A stretch of DNA of 64,000 bases, from assembly GCF_016765585.1 (NCBI RefSeq), contig NZ_JAESWC010000018.1, positions 434,001 to 498,000 of the forward strand. The letters are read 5' to 3'. Below, piece after piece: positions 9,735 through 18,964 of this stretch. A program made the translations under genes and the position numbers. Position 1 is the first letter of the stretch. The number at the start of each line of letters is the position of its first letter. Origin of the DNA: Clostridium rhizosphaerae (GTDB lineage Bacteria > Bacillota > Clostridia > Clostridiales > Clostridiaceae). Below the pieces are notes generated by a model. The model was not told the DNA's origin. It ran no database searches and saw nothing but the letters and a program-made list of their open reading frames with translations.

Positions 9735-9985
9735 AAAAAAGTCTTCATCCATAAAAGGACGAAGACATAATACTCGCGGTACCACCTTTTTTCCTACAGG
9801 CCATAGCCTTATAGGCTCTTAATACTTTAACGGTTCAGAAAAACCGTCTTTGCCTACTAAATTCAGCAAAGAAGCTCCAAAGCTACCTTCAAGATCACTT
9901 GTATAGAAGGTCTTACAGCCGCTGAACCTTCCTCTCTTAATACTCCTTAACCTTTACTCCTCTTTATCAAAGCTTATTTTGTAAT
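9735..9985 (-). ncRNA. T-box leader of valS with GUA (valine) specifier
   Basis: On the minus strand the leader carries the hallmark T-box GGTGGTACCGCG (plus 9775-9786), followed by a terminator hairpin GTCTTCGTCC...GGATGAAGAC with a T run (9735-9766). An upstream stem I has a purine-rich AGAGAG motif. A GTA triplet in the GAAGGTAGC segment (plus 9884-9886) matches a valine codon in specifier position. T-boxes bind uncharged tRNA and then favour the antiterminator, so valS should rise on valine starvation. The outer boundary is approximate. Confidence 0.93.
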
Positions 9986-10007
9986 TATTATGCTTTTATT
10001 ACTAATT

Positions 10008-10035
10008 ATTATACTATTATTTTACATACTGTCAA
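10008..10035 (-). promoter_or_regulatory. Sigma-A promoter of the valS leader
   Basis: Minus strand TTGACA (10030-10035) and TATAAT (10008-10013) are both perfect consensus boxes, 16 nt apart, about 20 nt before the T-box stem I. Confidence 0.82.
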
Positions 10036-10053
10036 CTATATATTAAAAATTAA

Positions 10054-12210
10054 TTATAAACCTGCTTCTTTAAACTTATGCTCCATAAATTCAGTTATCT
10101 TATGGAAAGGCTTTTTAAATATAACCATAATTAAGAATATAAAAGCAAAAATGAGCAGGGCATTTATATTTGCATATACATTTTTCCAGATAGGGCCTGC
10201 AATCGCTTCTCTAAATCCATTTATGGCATAAGTAAAGGGCCATAAAGGCTGCAGTACTCCAAATATTTCCGGATTAGTCTGTATAGGATAGATTCCACCA
10301 GAACCGGCAATTTGAAACACCATTATAATAACTGCTATTGCTTTGCCTACATTTCCAAAAATGGACACCAAGGTGAAAATTATAGTCGTAAAAACAATTC
10401 CTGTCAGTAATCCGAATAAAAGCATTAACTTAAAGTTCTCTGGATTTACACCTAAAATATATTTATCACCAAAGATTATAATGGTTGACTGAATAAGAGA
10501 CAGTGATAAAAATAAAAGCATTTTCCCAAAGTGCTGCTGCTTAAGCGTAAGCTTTTCTCCATCATCAAAATTCTTACATTCTACAGACAATAAAGCACAA
10601 GCTAATAATGAACCTACCCATATAGCAAGTACTGAATAGAAAGGCGTAAGACCTACACCAAATATTCCAGATCCATATATATCTGTTTCATTTACATCTA
10701 TTGGAGATGATAGAAAGCTTGCTATATCGTTCGGATTCATTTCCAATAATTTTATAATTTGATTTAAATTCTTTTCATTTAAATCTTTCATCTTGCTGCT
10801 TAATTCATTTAATTGCTGTTGTATTGAAGAAAGTTTTGAGCTAAGTTCATTTGCCTGTTCTACAGAGAGTTTACTGCTGGCTATTCCAAAATTAGCAAGA
10901 GCATCTAACTGCGGCACAATTACCTTAGTGCTTTCCAAAATCAAATTAAGATTATCAAGGCTAACTACCAGTCCATCAGAAATACTGTTTAGAACTGGAA
11001 GTGCACCAGTATAAAAAATATTTGATGCTGTACTAGCTTGACTAGTAAGCTGATTATTAGTTGCAGAAAGAGAATCTAATGATGAATCAACATTATCCTT
11101 TGAAGAATTAGCTGTATACATTTTTTTTGTTTCATTTATTTTTCCAGCTTGGGCATCTGTTACCTTCTTCAAATCTGTCAATGAATTTATCAGATTCTTT
11201 AAATTATTGTTAGGTTTTACAGAGTCAATAGAATTAAGATAGTTTATATCATTAATAGCAATTTTGCTTAAAGACTCATTTAAATTAGTTAACTGATTTA
11301 ATAAACTAGTTATTGTATTACTATCTGAACTGCTGCTTCCTGACCTTAAACTATCAACTACATTTTGAAACTGCTGAGTTGTTGATTGTATCTGTATTAA
11401 GTCACTGCTAAGATTGCTTGCGGTGTTATTAACAGTCTGTTTAGTTGATAGCACTAATTCCTTGCTGGCTTCAGTTGATTTTTGAAGACTGTTTATCTGC
11501 TCAGTCAATTTAGGAAGACTAGTCTTAAATTTGTTTAAATAATTCTGCAGATTTTCAGAGTTTGAGTTCGCATCACTAATGACCTTTTTAATGCTGTCAA
11601 TATTATTATTAGCCTCCGCTGCCGTATCTCTTAGCTGAAGTATTTTTGATTTATCTACATTTAATTTCCCGCCAATATCGTTTAGTGTTTTAAAAGCTTC
11701 ATTATTTACAGTAGCAATAAAATTACTTTTAACGTTATCTGCCAACTGATTTTTAGCTGCATTTGTTATCTTAGCTGCAATGGCATTTAATTTTTGATTA
11801 ACTCTGTAGGTTATATAAGGCTTAGTTGGACTAACGCTGGTTAGGCTTGTAAGTTCCTTTGAAAAACTATTTGGGATTTCTATTAGAGCATAATATTTTC
11901 CTTCATTTAACCCATAATTAGCCTGCCATTCATCCACAAACTGCCAACCGATATTTTTATTGTTTTTTAATTGTTTAATAATTTCATTACCAACATTTAT
12001 ATTCTTACCATTAAAAACAGAACCCTCATCTTTATTTATAACAGCTACTGGGAGATTTCCAGTATTTGCATACGGATCCCAGCAGGCCGCGATATTTATC
12101 CATGCGTATAGTGAAGGCAATATGCTAAGTCCTATCATAATTACAATAGCTGCTGGATTTCTAGCAATAGTTTTTAAATCCCTAATATAAATTTTAAAGA
12201 TTTTTCTCAT
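10054..12210 (-). CDS. YhgE/Pip domain membrane protein (second of tandem pair)
   Basis: The family includes the Lactococcus phage infection protein Pip and Bacillus YhgE and is related to ABC-2 type membrane proteins; the molecular function is unsettled. The 718-residue protein begins with a membrane segment (about 15-40, NPAAIVIMIGLSILPSLYAW) and the YhgE signature NIAACWDPYANTGNLPVAVI. A long extracellular coiled-coil-rich stretch (about 180-500, many Q, N, S and L) follows, then five or six C-terminal membrane helices from about residue 525, including GSGGIYPIQTNPEIFGVLQPLWPFTYAINGFR in part. RBS AAAGGAGG. It lies 27 bp downstream of a paralogue and was probably duplicated from it. Confidence 0.88.
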   Translation of the reverse strand: MRKIFKIYIRDLKTIARNPAAIVIMIGLSILPSLYAWINIAACWDPYANTGNLPVAVINKDEGSVFNGKNINVGNEIIKQLKNNKNIGWQFVDEWQANYGLNEGKYYALIEIPNSFSKELTSLTSVSPTKPYITYRVNQKLNAIAAKITNAAKNQLADNVKSNFIATVNNEAFKTLNDIGGKLNVDKSKILQLRDTAAEANNNIDSIKKVISDANSNSENLQNYLNKFKTSLPKLTEQINSLQKSTEASKELVLSTKQTVNNTASNLSSDLIQIQSTTQQFQNVVDSLRSGSSSSDSNTITSLLNQLTNLNESLSKIAINDINYLNSIDSVKPNNNLKNLINSLTDLKKVTDAQAGKINETKKMYTANSSKDNVDSSLDSLSATNNQLTSQASTASNIFYTGALPVLNSISDGLVVSLDNLNLILESTKVIVPQLDALANFGIASSKLSVEQANELSSKLSSIQQQLNELSSKMKDLNEKNLNQIIKLLEMNPNDIASFLSSPIDVNETDIYGSGIFGVGLTPFYSVLAIWVGSLLACALLSVECKNFDDGEKLTLKQQHFGKMLLFLSLSLIQSTIIIFGDKYILGVNPENFKLMLLFGLLTGIVFTTIIFTLVSIFGNVGKAIAVIIMVFQIAGSGGIYPIQTNPEIFGVLQPLWPFTYAINGFREAIAGPIWKNVYANINALLIFAFIFLIMVIFKKPFHKITEFMEHKFKEAGL

Positions 12211-12237
12211 ATAGTACCTCCTTTAGCAACATACCTC

Positions 12238-14397
12238 TTATTCCCCTATTCCTGATTCTTTAAATTTAGTTTCAAATCTATGAACTAATTTATGAAGAGG
12301 TTCTTTAAAGTAATAACCCACTAAGATGAATACTGCCGCGAATAAGATTAATGCTGCAAAATCCCATACAACTTTTGATATTATAGGCCCTGCTACAGCT
12401 TCCCTAAAGCCTCCTATACTATAGGTAAAAGGAAACAAAGGCTGAAGTATTCTAAATATAAGAGGATCAACCTGTATTGGGTAGGTTCCCCCGCTACCAG
12501 CCAGCTGAATAATCATATAAACAATATTTAAAGCTTTGCCGAAGTTTCCAAGAATAGATACCATAGTAAATGTTATTATAGAAAAAGTAAATGATGAAAC
12601 CATTGCAAAGATAATCATAAGTACTGTATATTGGCTATATACTCCTAAGAGCAGCTTATCACCTACCGAAACAATAAAAGCTTGTATTACAGCAAGTGTA
12701 ATAAATGTAAGCATTTTGCCAAAATGCTGTTCTCTAAGGCTTATATTTTCAATTCCATCAAAATAAGAAACCTCTGTTTTAAGTATAGAAGTTAAAATAA
12801 GGCATCCAACCCAGAGAGCCAAAACTGTATATACTGGAGACATTGCAGATCCATAGTTTGGTATACCATATATAGATTCTTCTCTTAATTCAAATGGAGA
12901 AGATATAAAATTACCCATAAATTGCGGATTGCTTTGAAGTATCGTTATTATTTGAATTAAATCATTATTATTAACCTGTTGAAATTTATCGCTTAACTGA
13001 CTAATAATATCCTTAAATTGATAAAGTCTGCGGTTTAAATCTCCAGAAACCTTATAGGAAACATTTGTACCTTCAATGGAGGTATTTATAATATTATCAA
13101 TTTGTGAAGACATCCCTGAAGCAGATTTTAAAAGATCAGAAGCATCATTGGTTGCCGTAATTAAGCTATTAAATATTTTGTTAAGTGATGCTTTTGTACT
13201 GCTGTTATATTGCTTAGAGGAATTTATCAGATTTGTATTCGCCTTTAAAATACTATCATTTAAAGAATTCAAAAGATTTTTATTTAACTCATTTGATTTA
13301 TTAAATTGCTGCTGCAAATTAGTGCCTTTATCTTTAGCATCATTTAATGAAGTCTGTGTGCATTTTAAAGAAGCAATAAGATTTGCTGTTTCTGCATTTG
13401 GACTGGCAGCATTCAATGTTTCAAGATATTTAATAATTGGGGTAATTCCATTTATCATTGCATCAATTTGAGCATTAATAGTATAAATTGTTGAGTTTAC
13501 AGCTGAGCTATTTGTCGCTGCAATTCCATTGTTAAGACTTTGAATCAAATCATGAGTTTTATTTACTGAAGCCTCTGCACTGTTTAGACTCAGCTGAATA
13601 TTGTCTAAAGAAGCATTTAATGTTTTTTGAGTTGAATTAATTAAATCCTTTTTACTTTGATTATTTTGCTGTAAAGTATTAATGCCGCCGCTTACTGAAG
13701 GCATAGTTGTCTTTAGTTCTAATAATAATGTATTTAAATTTTTAGAATTACCATTAATATTTTCAAGAACACTTGTTATAGCATCCATGTTTTTATCTAT
13801 TTGTATAATATTATCTTTTAAATTTATCAAATTCTGTTTATTCTTTTCTGCGTTTTCTCCAACCTCATTTAATTTTGAAAATGCAGTTTCATTAACTGTA
13901 GCAATAAAACTTGAAGTTATTTGCCCTACTAACGCACTTTTTGCTGATCCTGTTATTTTTGTAGCAATTGGATTTGATTTTGTATCTACCTTATAATTTA
14001 TTCTTGGCTTCTTAGCATTGTCTGTAAGTATGCTTGTAAATCTTGCTGAAAAGTCTTCAGGGATTTCAATTACTGCATAATATGTACCATCCATTACCCC
14101 TAATTCAGCCTCTTTGTCACCAACAAATTTCCAACCGATATTATGGTTCTTTTTAAGATTCTCTACAACTTCATTTCCAACATTAATATCCTTTTCTTTA
14201 AAGGATGTACCTTTATCCTTATTAACAACAGCTATAGGAATATTATTTGTCTTTTCATAAGGATCCCAGCAGGCCTTAATATTTACCCAGGCGTATAATG
14301 AAGGTATAACGCAAACACCAATTATGATAATCAGAGCCACAGGATTCTTTATAACATTTTTCAAATCTCTTTTATATATTTTTAAAATACTCTTCAT
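12238..14397 (-). CDS. YhgE/Pip domain membrane protein (first of tandem pair)
   Basis: A 719-residue paralogue of the next gene with the same architecture: N-terminal helix (about 15-40), signature NIKACWDPYEKTNNIPIAVV, a central low-complexity coiled-coil region rich in N, S, L and K, and a C-terminal ABC-2-like helix bundle with GSGGTYPIQVDPLIFRILQP and TYSIGGFREAVAGP. The start at 14397 is chosen because AGAGGTGAAATA precedes it; a longer reading frame to 14421 would place that site inside the gene. A spaced inverted repeat (14450-14477) upstream may be an operator. The two proteins may form a heteromer, by analogy with paired ABC-2 proteins; this is inference. Confidence 0.87.
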   Translation of the reverse strand: MKSILKIYKRDLKNVIKNPVALIIIIGVCVIPSLYAWVNIKACWDPYEKTNNIPIAVVNKDKGTSFKEKDINVGNEVVENLKKNHNIGWKFVGDKEAELGVMDGTYYAVIEIPEDFSARFTSILTDNAKKPRINYKVDTKSNPIATKITGSAKSALVGQITSSFIATVNETAFSKLNEVGENAEKNKQNLINLKDNIIQIDKNMDAITSVLENINGNSKNLNTLLLELKTTMPSVSGGINTLQQNNQSKKDLINSTQKTLNASLDNIQLSLNSAEASVNKTHDLIQSLNNGIAATNSSAVNSTIYTINAQIDAMINGITPIIKYLETLNAASPNAETANLIASLKCTQTSLNDAKDKGTNLQQQFNKSNELNKNLLNSLNDSILKANTNLINSSKQYNSSTKASLNKIFNSLITATNDASDLLKSASGMSSQIDNIINTSIEGTNVSYKVSGDLNRRLYQFKDIISQLSDKFQQVNNNDLIQIITILQSNPQFMGNFISSPFELREESIYGIPNYGSAMSPVYTVLALWVGCLILTSILKTEVSYFDGIENISLREQHFGKMLTFITLAVIQAFIVSVGDKLLLGVYSQYTVLMIIFAMVSSFTFSIITFTMVSILGNFGKALNIVYMIIQLAGSGGTYPIQVDPLIFRILQPLFPFTYSIGGFREAVAGPIISKVVWDFAALILFAAVFILVGYYFKEPLHKLVHRFETKFKESGIGE

Positions 14398-14449
14398 TAT
14401 TTCACCTCTTGAGAATATCATCTTTCAAAACGATATTATTCGACATGCA

Positions 14450-14477
14450 TTTGGATTATAAGACATTTTGATCCAAA
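14450..14477. promoter_or_regulatory. Candidate operator upstream of the YhgE pair
   Basis: TTTGGAT (14450-14456) and its exact complement ATCCAAA (14471-14477) are 14 nt apart in the gap before the YhgE pair. No TetR gene lies next to it, so the regulator is unknown. Confidence 0.35.
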
Positions 14478-14592
14478 TTACAAGCTTAATTCCAGCTTAA
14501 GTCTTAATAGTATTATTCACATTGGTTTTTAAAAATATAAATCTAATTTTATATTTATAATTTCACATATTTATGAGTTTATGGTAAAATGG

Positions 14593-14621
14593 TTGAAAAA
14601 TAAATGTATACTTTCTATAAA
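14593..14621 (+). promoter_or_regulatory. Sigma-A promoter of the DUF3006 gene
   Basis: TTGAAA (14593-14598), a 17-nt spacer and TATAAA (14616-14621) precede the DUF3006 start by 36 nt. Confidence 0.65.
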
Positions 14622-14657
14622 TTAATTAATATAATAGCGTACATCAAGGAGGTAAAA

Positions 14658-14870
14658 ATGAAAGTAATAATAGACAGATTTGAAGAAAATTTTGCAGTTT
14701 GCGAAAAAGAAAGCGGAGAAATGATTAATATAGAAGTGATTAAACTACCCATTCATGCCAAAGAAGGAGATATTCTTATAATTGAAGGCAATGCAATTTC
14801 AATTGACGAAAAGTGCACAAAAGCCAGGAAAGAAAAGATTAAGAAATTAGCTGAGGATTTATGGGAGTAA
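14658..14870 (+). CDS. DUF3006 domain-containing protein
   Basis: A 70-residue small protein of the DUF3006 family: it opens MKVIIDRFEENFAVCEKESG and continues with a short beta barrel-like pattern (HAKEGDILIIEGNAISIDE) and a charged C-terminal helix that starts KARKEKIKKLAEDLW. The start at 14658 follows AAGGAGGTAAAA; an earlier ATG at 14604 has no such site. Members often sit next to beta-lactamase-fold or DNA-uptake genes, but here the neighbours are unrelated. Function unknown. Confidence 0.85.
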   Translation: MKVIIDRFEENFAVCEKESGEMINIEVIKLPIHAKEGDILIIEGNAISIDEKCTKARKEKIKKLAEDLWE

Positions 14871-14957
14871 GAATACCTATATAGCTAAAAAGCTATTGAA
14901 ATCTCATTCCTACCCCTATATTCCCCATATGGTATATTCATAATAGATAAATTCAAA

Positions 14958-15614
14958 TCAATTTCTTAGTAAATAATCTTTTACTTCTGATAAATTACTG
15001 TATATTTTATCAGAAAGTCTTCTCATTTCCTCATCAGGTTCTTTTAAATCAGTAACATTAATACTTATCATTTCACCATTACATGCAGCCTTTATTCCTG
15101 CAGGTGAATCTTCTATAACAACGCAATTTTGAGGAGCTGCTTTCATACCTTCCGCAGCCTTCAGAAATATTTCAGGATCAGGCTTTGAATTTACTACATC
15201 ATCACCACAAATTATAACTGAGAATCTATCTTTTATTCCCACCATCTTCAGCAGACTAATTGCCCTTTCTCTGCTTGTGGATGTTGCTAAAGCTATTTTA
15301 TACCTGTTTTCCACTAGGAAATCTAACAGTTCAAATGCCCCTTCTTTTACAGGAACACCTTTTTCCTCTATAAATTTATGCATGTCCACTTCTTTTTCAT
15401 CACGAATTTTTTCTACCGGAAAATCTTCTCCATATAATTTAAAAAGAATTTTATTAACATCACTTCGTTTTCTGCCCATTAAAGATACGTATGCTTCTTT
15501 ACTCATACTATACCCATGTTTTTTCATAACCTCTTGCCAAATTTTAAAGGATACTCTTTCTGTATCAAGTAATGTTCCATCCATATCAAAAATAATACCT
15601 TCTATTTTTTTCAT
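14958..15614 (-). CDS. HAD-superfamily phosphatase, beta-phosphoglucomutase-like
   Basis: A 218-residue cytoplasmic HAD hydrolase of subfamily IA. Motif I is FDMDGTLLDTE with nucleophile D10 and acid D12. Motif II is ALATSTSRE, and motifs III/IV are SKPDPEIFLKAAE and CVVIEDSPAGIKAA. The helical cap lies between motif I and II (residues about 16-85). It may act on a sugar phosphate or other small phosphoester; the sequence does not say which. The start at 15614 is preferred over 15626 because GGAGGGACTT precedes it. Confidence 0.85.
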   Translation of the reverse strand: MKKIEGIIFDMDGTLLDTERVSFKIWQEVMKKHGYSMSKEAYVSLMGRKRSDVNKILFKLYGEDFPVEKIRDEKEVDMHKFIEEKGVPVKEGAFELLDFLVENRYKIALATSTSRERAISLLKMVGIKDRFSVIICGDDVVNSKPDPEIFLKAAEGMKAAPQNCVVIEDSPAGIKAACNGEMISINVTDLKEPDEEMRRLSDKIYSNLSEVKDYLLRN

Positions 15615-15675
15615 AAGTCCCTCCATCTATATCCTAATATATATCTATTTTACACAAAAACATGTTAAAAGTAAA

Positions 15676-15724
15676 AAATCATAATGCCTCGCATTTTCAA
15701 TTTTAATGCGAAACATTATGATTT
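15676..15724 (-). terminator. Rho-independent terminator of the flavodiiron gene
   Basis: An 11-bp outer stem (15676-15686 with 15714-15724) encloses a 6-bp inner stem and is followed by TTTTTT on the minus strand, just after the fprA-type gene. Confidence 0.85.
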
Positions 15725-15740
15725 AGTATACTTTATTGTT

Positions 15741-16928
15741 TTAAAGCCTGCTTACAAATTCCTTTCCATATTCACGACATCTTTTAAGTCCTTCTTCATC
15801 AGGTCTCCACTTCTCTTTTATTCCATCGTTTATTATTTCAAAACCGCCTTCTTTTAATTCTTCAGTAATCATTTTTACACTTTCACCGCCCCATCCAAAG
15901 CTTCCAAAAGCGGCTGCCTTTTTATCTTTAAATCTAAGCCCTCTCATCATCTCTAAAATAGCCGCTGTTGAAGAAAGAATCCCATTATTGATAGTACAAG
16001 AACCTACAAGTATAGCTTTTGACTTAAATACTTCCGTTATAATATCATTTTTATCTGATTTTCCTGAATTATATATCTTAACAACAACATCTTTATTCGA
16101 TTCTTTGATACCTTCAGCAATAGCTTCAGCCATTCTTCTTGTGCTGTTCCACATACTGTCATAGATTAAAGTTATCTGATTTTCCTTATAGTTTTGAGCC
16201 CACTCCATATATTTATTTATTATTTGACTTGGATTATCTCTCCAAATAATTCCGTGGCTGGTGCATATCATATCCACTGGGAGGTTAAAACTTAATACCT
16301 CCTGAATTTTCTTTACTACAAAAGAGCTGTATGGAGTTAATATGTTTGCATAATATTTTATTGCTTCCTGCATAAGTTCATCATAATCCGCCTTATCATT
16401 AAACATTAACTCGGAAGCATAATGCTGACCGAATGCATCATTACTAAATAGTATATTTTCACCGTTGTAGTATGTAAACATAGTATCAGGCCAGTGAAGC
16501 ATTCTAGCTTCTATAAAAGTTAATTTATTTTTTCCAATATCCAAAGTGTCTCCTGTTTTTACAGTTACAAAGTTCCAATCCTCATGGCAATGACCTTTTA
16601 TTATATCTTTGCCATTTTTAGTACAGTATATTGGAGTATCCGGTATTTCCTTCATAAGATCAATTAAAGCTCCGCTGTGATCAGGTTCAGCATGATTCAT
16701 TATTATATAGTCTATTTTCTTTAAGTCAATTTCATTTTTTAAATTAGAAACAAACTCCTTTGAAAATGGGACCCATACAGTATCCATTAGAACTGTTTTT
16801 TCATCTCTTATTAAATACGAGTTATAAGAGCTTCCCCTATGTGTAGAATATTCTTCTCCATGAAAACTTCTTAATTCCCAATCAATTTTCCCTACCCATG
16901 TAACCGTGTTGGTAATTTTAAAACTCAT
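15741..16928 (-). CDS. FprA family A-type flavodiiron protein
   Basis: It reduces oxygen to water (or NO to N2O) with electrons from rubredoxin and so protects anaerobes against oxygen. The 395-residue protein has the metallo-beta-lactamase diiron domain (1-250) with ligands H79, E81, D83 and H84 in NHAEPDHSG, MLHWPDTMF, and D in FSNDAFGQHYAS. The flavodoxin domain follows (about 253-395; ITLIYDSMWNSTRRMAEAIA, VGSCTINNGILSS, AFGSFGWGGESVKM). Length and order are standard. RBS GGAGGAAGTATT. The upstream gene on the same strand is a membrane protein 105 bp away, so co-transcription is possible. Confidence 0.95.
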   Translation of the reverse strand: MSFKITNTVTWVGKIDWELRSFHGEEYSTHRGSSYNSYLIRDEKTVLMDTVWVPFSKEFVSNLKNEIDLKKIDYIIMNHAEPDHSGALIDLMKEIPDTPIYCTKNGKDIIKGHCHEDWNFVTVKTGDTLDIGKNKLTFIEARMLHWPDTMFTYYNGENILFSNDAFGQHYASELMFNDKADYDELMQEAIKYYANILTPYSSFVVKKIQEVLSFNLPVDMICTSHGIIWRDNPSQIINKYMEWAQNYKENQITLIYDSMWNSTRRMAEAIAEGIKESNKDVVVKIYNSGKSDKNDIITEVFKSKAILVGSCTINNGILSSTAAILEMMRGLRFKDKKAAAFGSFGWGGESVKMITEELKEGGFEIINDGIKEKWRPDEEGLKRCREYGKEFVSRL

Positions 16929-17033
16929 AATACTTCCTCCATTAAATTAATATAAATCATATTATTTTTCATACTAATTATCATTTGTCAAATGCAGCAT
17001 TTATATTACTCAGAAACAACTACAACTATTAAT

Positions 17034-17702
17034 TTATACTGCAGCCGCGGATTTTACTGACCTTTCCTTCTTTGCTAATGCAAGCAATAGTCCAAGAGCA
17101 ATTGATAAGAATGCTGATACAAGAACTCTATACTGTGACGGAAGTAAAAATACTATTGTATGAGCAGGTATCCAGAAAAATGGGCATGTTTTTAGCCATG
17201 TAAATTCGACTAAGGAGTTCCAGTCGTTTTTATCAATAAGCGCTTTTAATGATACACTGCCGCCGTTTTTTTCATACCTTGTATCAACATACATATCCGT
17301 AAATCTATGAAATACCATCATCATAGGCCCAAATGTAACATTCATAACAGCACTGCCAAAGAATGCCTGAGCTATAGCTGAACCCTTAAACGGAAGCTTT
17401 CCTGACACTTGTGCAGCTGCTGTTCCTCCCATATATATAGTAAACATAAGAGTTACCATTATTCCTATAATTCCCCATACAGCTGCCTTATAAAAAAGTC
17501 CCTTAGGAATAGTCCACTCGCCTTTCAAGATTCTAATTCCAAGTAAATCACCCATACTTGCTAATATTGCAAACTTTATGAAACCTCCCTGGTATGGATA
17601 CACCTCTGTAAACCTAATAAACATAACTCGAGAAGCCGGCACTACTAAAATAAGTATCCATAAAAGCAAAGCCGCTCCCCATAATAAATCCCCCTTTTTC
17701 AT
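17034..17702 (-). CDS. Integral membrane protein, possibly Mpv17/PMP22-like
   Basis: A 222-residue protein with about five hydrophobic segments (7-27, 41-55, 72-93, 105-132, 175-212). The tail ends in KKERSVKSAAAV. The phrase FGSAVMNVTFGPMMMVFHRF, followed by a polar loop and ending WLKTCPFFWIPAHTIVFLLP, recalls the Mpv17/PMP22 fold (GP...FHRFTD, FWIPAHT-hxFhLP). These proteins are best known from mitochondria and peroxisomes, and bacterial relatives have no known role. The family match is from memory of the pattern only. RBS: AAAGGGG before ATG, start clear. Confidence 0.6.
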   Translation of the reverse strand: MKKGDLLWGAALLLWILILVVPASRVMFIRFTEVYPYQGGFIKFAILASMGDLLGIRILKGEWTIPKGLFYKAAVWGIIGIMVTLMFTIYMGGTAAAQVSGKLPFKGSAIAQAFFGSAVMNVTFGPMMMVFHRFTDMYVDTRYEKNGGSVSLKALIDKNDWNSLVEFTWLKTCPFFWIPAHTIVFLLPSQYRVLVSAFLSIALGLLLALAKKERSVKSAAAV

Positions 17703-17975
17703 CCTTACACCCCTTTATTTAACTTAATTTGCTTAACATCTTATAGCAATAAATTACTACAACAAATTGTACATTAACGATAATTAATTATATCATATAT
17801 TTTACTTTTTTGATTATCATAACCAAATGTATCCAAAATATGTTACTAAACCCATTATATTTTCTTTAGTCCCTACTAATTTATGACTTTAGTCCCTAGA
17901 AAAATATTATGAAATCATTTAAAATATATTTTATATGACATTTTGAAGAATTATTTTTATCAGGAGAAAAATGAG

Positions 17976-18272
17976 ATGAATGACGTGCTTACAAAAGATA
18001 TAATATCATTGAGAATCACAATTATTAAAGAAAAAAAAGACTATTACATTGGAAAAGATTTTAACGGTAGTAAGTATAAGTTACTAAAAAATGAAGACTG
18101 TAAACACCTAAAGGTTGGAGATGATAGATATCATTATGTAGAAAAGTTAGGGAGCACCATATTTTTTAAAGATGTATTACGTCTACTTAGTAAGGATGAG
18201 GAATACGAATTGTCAAAAAGCAATAGAATTTCTTCACTATCTGAACTTGGTATAAGTATGAGTAATTTATAG
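17976..18272 (+). CDS. Hypothetical 98-residue protein
   Basis: The start at 17976 is chosen because CAGGAG lies 9 nt before it. A frame extending to 17943 lacks such a site. The product is charged (many K, D, E) with a beta-rich middle (RITIIKEKKDYYIGKDFNGS, YKLLKNEDCKHLKVGDDRYH) and no membrane segment. The pattern of short strands suggests a small OB- or SH3-like barrel, but I recognise no family. It stands alone, with its own terminator. Confidence 0.6.
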   Translation: MNDVLTKDIISLRITIIKEKKDYYIGKDFNGSKYKLLKNEDCKHLKVGDDRYHYVEKLGSTIFFKDVLRLLSKDEEYELSKSNRISSLSELGISMSNL

Positions 18273-18300
18273 CAAGCGGCATCAAACACCGCTTGTTTCT
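18271..18300 (+). terminator. Rho-independent terminator
   Basis: CAAGCGG (18273-18279) pairs with CCGCTTG (18289-18295), followed by TTTCTATTTCT, right after the preceding stop codon. Confidence 0.7.
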
Positions 18301-18408
18301 ATTTCTCTTCATTTAAAATCCGCTTCATCCTACTTTATCTATATTCCCTGTTTTCAAATTCAATAAATTTATCTTCAAGATAGGGATCAAAATAGCTGCA
18401 CGTTCCTT

Positions 18409-18678
18409 TTACACATCAAAATATCTATCTTTTAGTTTATTAGACAAAGTTTCTACTATATTATTAGCTTCCTCCTCAGATAAATTTTCTATTAAAATAA
18501 CAAATTCACCACCTCCGAGTCTCCCTGCTATACCATTATATTTACTTAAAAGTTCTTTTAAAGTATTTGATATTTGGACTAAAATCTGGTTTCCTGTTAA
18601 ATTATCAGTAACACCAATATGCTTGTACACATCTCCTTGAAAACTTATCTTCTTACAAATTTTCTGTATCTTTTTTCT
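18409..18678 (-). pseudogene. Remnant of a GGDEF (diguanylate cyclase) domain
   Basis: The minus strand encodes the middle of a GGDEF domain: a decayed VYKHIGVTDNLTGNQIL (in place of FKxINDxxGHxxGDxIL), an ISNTLKELL helix, and RLGGGEFVILIENLS. The active-site motif is GGGEF instead of GGDEF, so it would be inactive. The frame stays open upstream (RKKIQKICKKISFQGDV) but has no proper start. The annotatable GTG at 18630 lies only 2 nt after AGGAG. The C-terminal third of the domain is missing. The left-over is best called a pseudogene. Confidence 0.7.
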
Positions 18679-18689
18679 TAAATTATAGT

Positions 18690-18736
18690 ATGAAAGTAGG
18701 CATCCTTAAATTAGCTAAGGATGCCTACTTTATTTA
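18690..18736 (-). terminator. Rho-independent terminator of the second spore protein gene
   Basis: Perfect 16-bp stem (18693-18708 with 18716-18731) and 7-nt loop, 35 nt after the spore protein stop codon on the minus strand. Confidence 0.88.
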
Positions 18737-18766
18737 ATAATTATATTCACTCAGGTTTAAGATAAA

Positions 18767-18964
18767 TTATTTTAGATTACTTTCGTAAGCTTCAACCATT
18801 TTCTTAACCATTTGTCCGCCTACTGATCCAGCTTCTCTTGAAGTTAAATCTCCGTTGTAACCTTCCTTAAGACTAACCCCAACTTCACTAGCTGCTTCCA
18901 TTTTAAATCTATTTAAACCTTCCTTAGCTTGTGGTACTAAAACTCTGTTGCTTCTGTTTGACAT
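18767..18964 (-). CDS. Alpha/beta-type small acid-soluble spore protein (SASP)
   Basis: A 65-residue canonical SASP that coats forespore DNA. It reads MSNRSNRVLVPQAKEGLNRF, then the protease-cleavage block KMEAASEVGVSL, then GDLTSREAGSVGGQMVKKMV, which is the family signature. The start at 18964 follows AAGGAGGAATTCAAT; the in-frame ATG at 18982 would put that site inside the gene. It is closer to the abundant major SASPs than the copy at 3.8 kb. Sigma-G control is expected from the family. Confidence 0.95.
   Translation of the reverse strand: MSNRSNRVLVPQAKEGLNRFKMEAASEVGVSLKEGYNGDLTSREAGSVGGQMVKKMVEAYESNLK

Noticed and set aside
13076-13471. Long reading frame antisense to the first YhgE gene
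   Set aside because: It is an antisense shadow of a low-complexity coding region, without RBS or family resemblance.
17780-17800. Fur/PerR-like box upstream of the Mpv17-like gene
   Set aside because: GATAATTAATTATATC is only a partial palindrome and AT-rich chance matches are common here.
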